This document shows, piece by piece, positions 60,781-64,000 of a DNA stretch of 64,000 bases. The position numbers were made by a program, and so were the translations under genes. Source of the stretch: Pseudomonas sp. RC10 (GTDB lineage: Bacteria; Pseudomonadota; Gammaproteobacteria; Pseudomonadales; Pseudomonadaceae); the NCBI RefSeq assembly GCF_038397775.1, contig NZ_CP151650.1, positions 2,046,001-2,110,000 on the forward strand. Direction: 5' to 3'. Numbering within the stretch: the first letter of the stretch is position 1; each line of letters begins with the position of its first letter. The notes under the pieces are model-generated. The model made no database searches, was not told where the DNA came from, and was given only the letters and a program-made list of their open reading frames with translations.

Positions 60781-61191
60781 TCAGTGCCGCGACCCTTCCT
60801 GCCCCATCGCCAGCAGTTGCTTTTCCTGATCCCAGTCGAACGGTTCTTCGTTCTCCTCGGCTTCGAAGCGGCGTTCTTCCAGCGCGGTGTACAGGTCGAT
60901 TTCCTCGTCGGGCATGAAGTGCAGGCAGTCGCCACCGAAGTACCAGAGCAGATCGCGCGGCACCAGATGGGCGATTTGCGGGTAGCGCTGGATCACCTGG
61001 CACAGCAGGTCTTGGCCCAGGTATTGGCTTTCGATCGGCTCAACCGGCAGCAGGCCGAGCAATTCGTCATAGCGTTCGATGAACAGTGCATGACTTTCTT
61101 CGGGCACCTGTTCGGCTTCACCGAGCGCGACCAGAATGCCGCGCAAGTGCGTCAGCAGGTTGAGAGTGCGGTCGAGATTGGCGTCGGCCAT
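60781..61191 (-). CDS. Conserved hypothetical protein
   Basis: The 136-residue acidic soluble protein has a helical N-terminus (LDRTLNLLTHLRGILVALGE), RDLLWYFGGDCLHFMPDEEI and a charged C-terminus (DWDQEKQLLAMGQEGSRH). I associate it with the conserved small gene beside the acyl-CoA dehydrogenase in this genus (near PA2815-PA2817) but know no function. It is preceded by a small gene on the same strand and followed by REP sequence. Confidence 0.8.
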   Translation of the reverse strand: MADANLDRTLNLLTHLRGILVALGEAEQVPEESHALFIERYDELLGLLPVEPIESQYLGQDLLCQVIQRYPQIAHLVPRDLLWYFGGDCLHFMPDEEIDLYTALEERRFEAEENEEPFDWDQEKQLLAMGQEGSRH

Positions 61192-61301
61192 GATGAAGTC
61201 CTCAGAGACAAAAACAGGCGCGGGAGTATAGTTCCCCGAACCCGTGACCGATACCCCGGAGGACTGGTGGTCATTGGTCGACGCGTGAAGGTGGGGTTAC
61301 C

Positions 61302-61505
61302 TCAATGCCATAAACCGGCGAGATAGCGATGCCCGGCCTCGGTCAAGGCCAGATGGGCGTAGGTGTGATCAGGGCTGGGTTGGCGCGTGACGAAGCCGAT
61401 GAGCAGAAGGGTTTGCAGGGTCTGGGTGGGTTTGCCGCTCTGAAGGTCCTCCCCCGAGGCAATTTCAGCGAGCAGGCAGCGATGAGTCATGCGATGGTCG
61501 ATCAT
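61302..61505 (-). CDS. Small hypothetical protein
   Basis: The 67-residue protein starts at 61505 with AAGGGGACGCATC upstream. It has a winged-helix-like pattern (LLAEIASGEDLQSGKPTQTL, GFVTRQPSPDHTYAHLALTE, AGHRYLAGLWH) that could be a small DNA-binding fold. The identity is unknown. It lies 110 bp upstream of the 136-residue protein in the same orientation. Confidence 0.65.
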   Translation of the reverse strand: MIDHRMTHRCLLAEIASGEDLQSGKPTQTLQTLLLIGFVTRQPSPDHTYAHLALTEAGHRYLAGLWH

Positions 61506-61624
61506 GATGCGTCCCCTTGGTGTTTTCTTGTTGTTACCGGGGAGTGTAGGACAGGGATTGAAGATGTGCAGGCTAGAGCGGTGGATTAGATGATTTGGAA
61601 TGGGGCCTGCCTGCTAAGGATGAG

Positions 61625-61714
61625 CTGTAGGAGTGAGCTTGCTCGCGAGGACGGTGGGTCAGCTCCACTAATGGATCCTGACAAACAGCATCGCGAGCAA
61701 GCTCACTCCTACAG
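61625..61714. repeat. REP pair, GAGTGAGCTTGCTCGCGA family
   Basis: Perfect 24-bp inverted arms 61625-61648 and 61691-61714; second copy of the family present at 19501-19579. Confidence 0.93.
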
Positions 61715-61733
61715 GGGAGGGGCTCATCCGGGG

Positions 61734-64000
61734 TTAGCGGATTTTTCCTTCGGAAGCCTTCAGTTCTTCCTTATCAAAATCATCCACATCGATGACCTTT
61801 CTGCGCGCCGCTTCCGCCGCGCGCAACTTCTCGGCCTCTGCCGGTTGCAACACGCCCGCGTTCAGTGCCGCGTCGATCGCATGCTCACCGCCCGCCGGTT
61901 TCACCTGCCCGCTCTTGAGGCCGTGATGCAGTTTGCCATGCAGCGATTTCGCGCCAGTCAGCAGGTCAGCCGCATGTTGCAGCGCCCCCACTGGATCACT
62001 CTCCGAAGTCGGGCGATAACAACCGGCGAGCACCGATTCCAGCGCCGGATCGCCTTTGGCGCGCCCGATAATCTCCGCGACTTCCGCATCCAGCACGTCC
62101 GATGGGCCTTTATGACGGCGCCCGAACGGGAACACGATCACGCGCAACAATCCGCCCAGAATCCGGTTCGGGAAGTTGCTCAGCAGTTCGTCCAGCGCAC
62201 GCTCCGATTCGCCCAACGCCTCCTCCATCGACCAGCGAAACAGGGGCACCAGCGCTTCCGGGTAATCCAGATCGTGGTAGCGCTTGAGGGCCGCCGACGC
62301 CAAGTACATGTGGCTGAGCACGTCGCCGAGTCGCGCCGACAGCCGCTCCCGGCGTTTCAGTTCGCCGCCCAGCAGCATCATGCTCAGGTCGGCCAACATC
62401 GCGAATGCAGCCGCCTGGCGATTGAGGGCGCGGAAATAGCCCTGACTCAAGCGATCGCCCGGCATGCTTTCGAAATGGCCGACACCCAGATTAAGCACCA
62501 GCGTGCTGGCCGCGTTGCGCACCGCGAAGCCGATGTGTTGCATCAACAGGCCGTCGAATTCCTTCACCGCCTGATCATGATCCTCACGTCCGGCGAGGGC
62601 CATTTCCTTCAACACGAACGGATGGCAGCGAATGGCGCCCTGGCCGAAGATCATCAGGTTGCGCGACAGAATGTTCGCGCCCTCCACGGTGATGAAGATC
62701 GGCGCGCCTTGCCAAGACCGGCCCAAGTAATTATTCGGGCCCATGATGATGCCCTTGCCGCCGTGCACGTCCATGGCGTGAGTAATGCACTCGCGACCGC
62801 GTTCGGTCAGGTGGTATTTGAGGATCGCCGACAGCACCGACGGTTTCTCGCCCAAGTCCACGGCGTTGGCCGTCAGCATGCGCGCGCTGTCCATCAGCCA
62901 TGCGTTGCCGCCGATGCGCGCCAGGGCTTCCTGAATACCCTCAAAAGCGGCGAGGGGCACGTTGAACTGCTCGCGGATCTGCGTGTACTGGCCGGTGACC
63001 AGGCTGGTGTATTTCGCGGCACCGGTGCCGACCGCAGGCAGGGAAATCGAACGGCCCACAGACAGGCAATTCATCAGCATCATCCAGCCTTTGCCGAGCA
63101 TGTCTTGACCGCCAATGAGGTATTTAAGCGGGATGAACACGTCCTTGCCTGAATTGGGGCCGTTCATGAAGGCAGCGCCCAGCGGCAAGTGGCGACGACC
63201 GATTTCCACGCCCGGTGTGTCGGTGGGAATCAACGCCAGGCTGATGCCCAGATCCTCTTCTTCGCCGAGCAGGTGTTCAGGGTCGAACGCCTTGAACGCC
63301 AAGCCGAGCAAGGTCGCGACGGGGCCGAGGGTGATGTAGCGTTTTTCCCAGTTCAGGCGCAGGCCGATGACTTCTTCGCCCTGCCACTGGCCCTTGCAGA
63401 TAATGCCGGTATCGGGCATCGCGCCCGCATCGGAGCCTGCCAGCGGGCCGGTCAGCGCAAAGCAAGGGATGTCATCGCCACGGGCCAGGCGCGGCAGGTA
63501 ATGGTTGCGCTGTTCGTCGGTGCCGTAATGCAACAGCAATTCGGCCGGGCCGAGGGAGTTGGGGACCATGACGGTGGATGCCAGGTCGCCGCTGCGGGTC
63601 GCGAGTTTCATCGCGACCTGCGAGTGGGCGTACGCCGAAAAGCCTTTGCCGCCGTATTCCTTGGGGATGATCAGCGCAAAGAAGCCGTGTTCTTTGATGT
63701 GGGCCCAGGCTTCAGGTGGCAGGTCCATGGCCTGACCGATTTCCCAGTCGCTGACCATGGCGCAGAGTTCGTTGGTGGGACCGTCGATGAACGCCTGCTC
63801 TTCTTCGGTCAGCTGGCTTTTCGGGTACGCCAGCAGCGTGTCCCAATTGGGACGGCCGCTGAACAATTCGCCGTCCCACCAGACTGTGCCCGCGTCGATG
63901 GCATCGCGTTCGGTTTCCGACATCGGTGGCAGCACTTTCTGAAACCAGGCGAACATCGGCGCGCTGAAGTATTGGCGGCGCAGGTCAGGCAGGGCCAAGG
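61734..64000 (-). CDS. fadE: Acyl-CoA dehydrogenase FadE, C-terminal 755 residues
   Basis: The frame is open to the right edge, so the gene begins beyond the window; full-length FadE has about 815 residues and only the short membrane N-terminus is missing. FadE performs the first oxidation of beta-oxidation, acyl-CoA to trans-2-enoyl-CoA, passing electrons to ETF. Characteristic stretches are IIPKEYGGKGFSAYAHSQVA, CFALTGPLAGSDAGAMPDTG, HGGKGIIMGPNNYLGRSWQG (catalytic region) and VEGANILSRNLMIFGQGAIR. The long extra C-terminal domain (about residues 480-755) is typical of FadE. It resumes the conserved core after the sulfur block (PA2815 position). Confidence 0.96.
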   Translation of the reverse strand, partial: LALPDLRRQYFSAPMFAWFQKVLPPMSETERDAIDAGTVWWDGELFSGRPNWDTLLAYPKSQLTEEEQAFIDGPTNELCAMVSDWEIGQAMDLPPEAWAHIKEHGFFALIIPKEYGGKGFSAYAHSQVAMKLATRSGDLASTVMVPNSLGPAELLLHYGTDEQRNHYLPRLARGDDIPCFALTGPLAGSDAGAMPDTGIICKGQWQGEEVIGLRLNWEKRYITLGPVATLLGLAFKAFDPEHLLGEEEDLGISLALIPTDTPGVEIGRRHLPLGAAFMNGPNSGKDVFIPLKYLIGGQDMLGKGWMMLMNCLSVGRSISLPAVGTGAAKYTSLVTGQYTQIREQFNVPLAAFEGIQEALARIGGNAWLMDSARMLTANAVDLGEKPSVLSAILKYHLTERGRECITHAMDVHGGKGIIMGPNNYLGRSWQGAPIFITVEGANILSRNLMIFGQGAIRCHPFVLKEMALAGREDHDQAVKEFDGLLMQHIGFAVRNAASTLVLNLGVGHFESMPGDRLSQGYFRALNRQAAAFAMLADLSMMLLGGELKRRERLSARLGDVLSHMYLASAALKRYHDLDYPEALVPLFRWSMEEALGESERALDELLSNFPNRILGGLLRVIVFPFGRRHKGPSDVLDAEVAEIIGRAKGDPALESVLAGCYRPTSESDPVGALQHAADLLTGAKSLHGKLHHGLKSGQVKPAGGEHAIDAALNAGVLQPAEAEKLRAAEAARRKVIDVDDFDKEELKASEGKIR

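Overview
The window is chromosomal DNA of a Pseudomonas, most likely from the fluorescens/syringae side of the genus rather than P. aeruginosa. The reasons are GC-rich codon use, Pseudomonas-type REP palindromes in many intergenic gaps, the dsbD/two-component, earP-efp, ohr-ohrR, tpm, htpX and sagS gene neighbourhoods, and a recalled gene order close to P. aeruginosa PA2815-PA2852. No phage, transposase, plasmid or CRISPR genes are visible.

Layout. (1) 0-4.2 kb: a periplasmic disulfide-reduction operon (tlpA-like fragment, dsbD) diverging from its probable copper-responsive two-component pair. (2) 4.4-17.5 kb: a serine-type permease, two diguanylate cyclases, an unrecognised 58-residue small protein, an SDR, a DeoR regulator, a DUF202 pair, an Rrf2 regulator diverging from an NDH-like flavoprotein, DkgB, a thioesterase and small conserved proteins. 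(3) 17.6-40.9 kb: conserved core: earP and efp (translation factor and its arginine rhamnosyltransferase), ohr/ohrR, a class II DAHP synthase, deaD, tpm, htpX, alaA, msrB, a glutathione peroxidase, sagS, an AAA protein and fRMsr. Peroxide and methionine-sulfoxide repair is strongly represented. (4) 41.1-41.5 kb: a duplicated tRNA-Glu/tRNA-Gly array. (5) 41.6-60.7 kb: a SNF2 helicase and an organosulfur-scavenging block absent from the equivalent PAO1 position as I recall it. It holds three solitary sulfonate-type binding proteins, a cytoplasmic molybdopterin S/N-oxide reductase, SfnB-like and DmoA-like flavoenzymes, an SsuD-like monooxygenase, a four-domain rhodanese, a Gln-type thiol (3-mercaptopropionate) dioxygenase, a LysR regulator and a class II aldolase. 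(6) 60.8-64 kb: return to conserved core, two small proteins and a truncated-by-window fadE.

The sulfur block reads as a sulfate-starvation toolkit: binding proteins collect oxidised organosulfur compounds, flavin and iron enzymes release sulfite or sulfinate, and rhodanese-type proteins handle sulfane sulfur. Its transcription units share an AT-rich TTATAA-centred motif in their promoter gaps, suggesting one regulator. No ABC permease or ATPase for the three binding proteins is present, which is the block's most puzzling property.

Strong non-coding signals: a near-perfect 18-bp hairpin in the efp leader, a hairpin that pairs the whole deaD start codon, a 16-bp perfect palindrome ahead of the NDH-like gene, an 11-bp-period direct repeat between dsbD and its regulator, a 257-bp tandem duplication, and REP or mosaic palindromes at ten sites.
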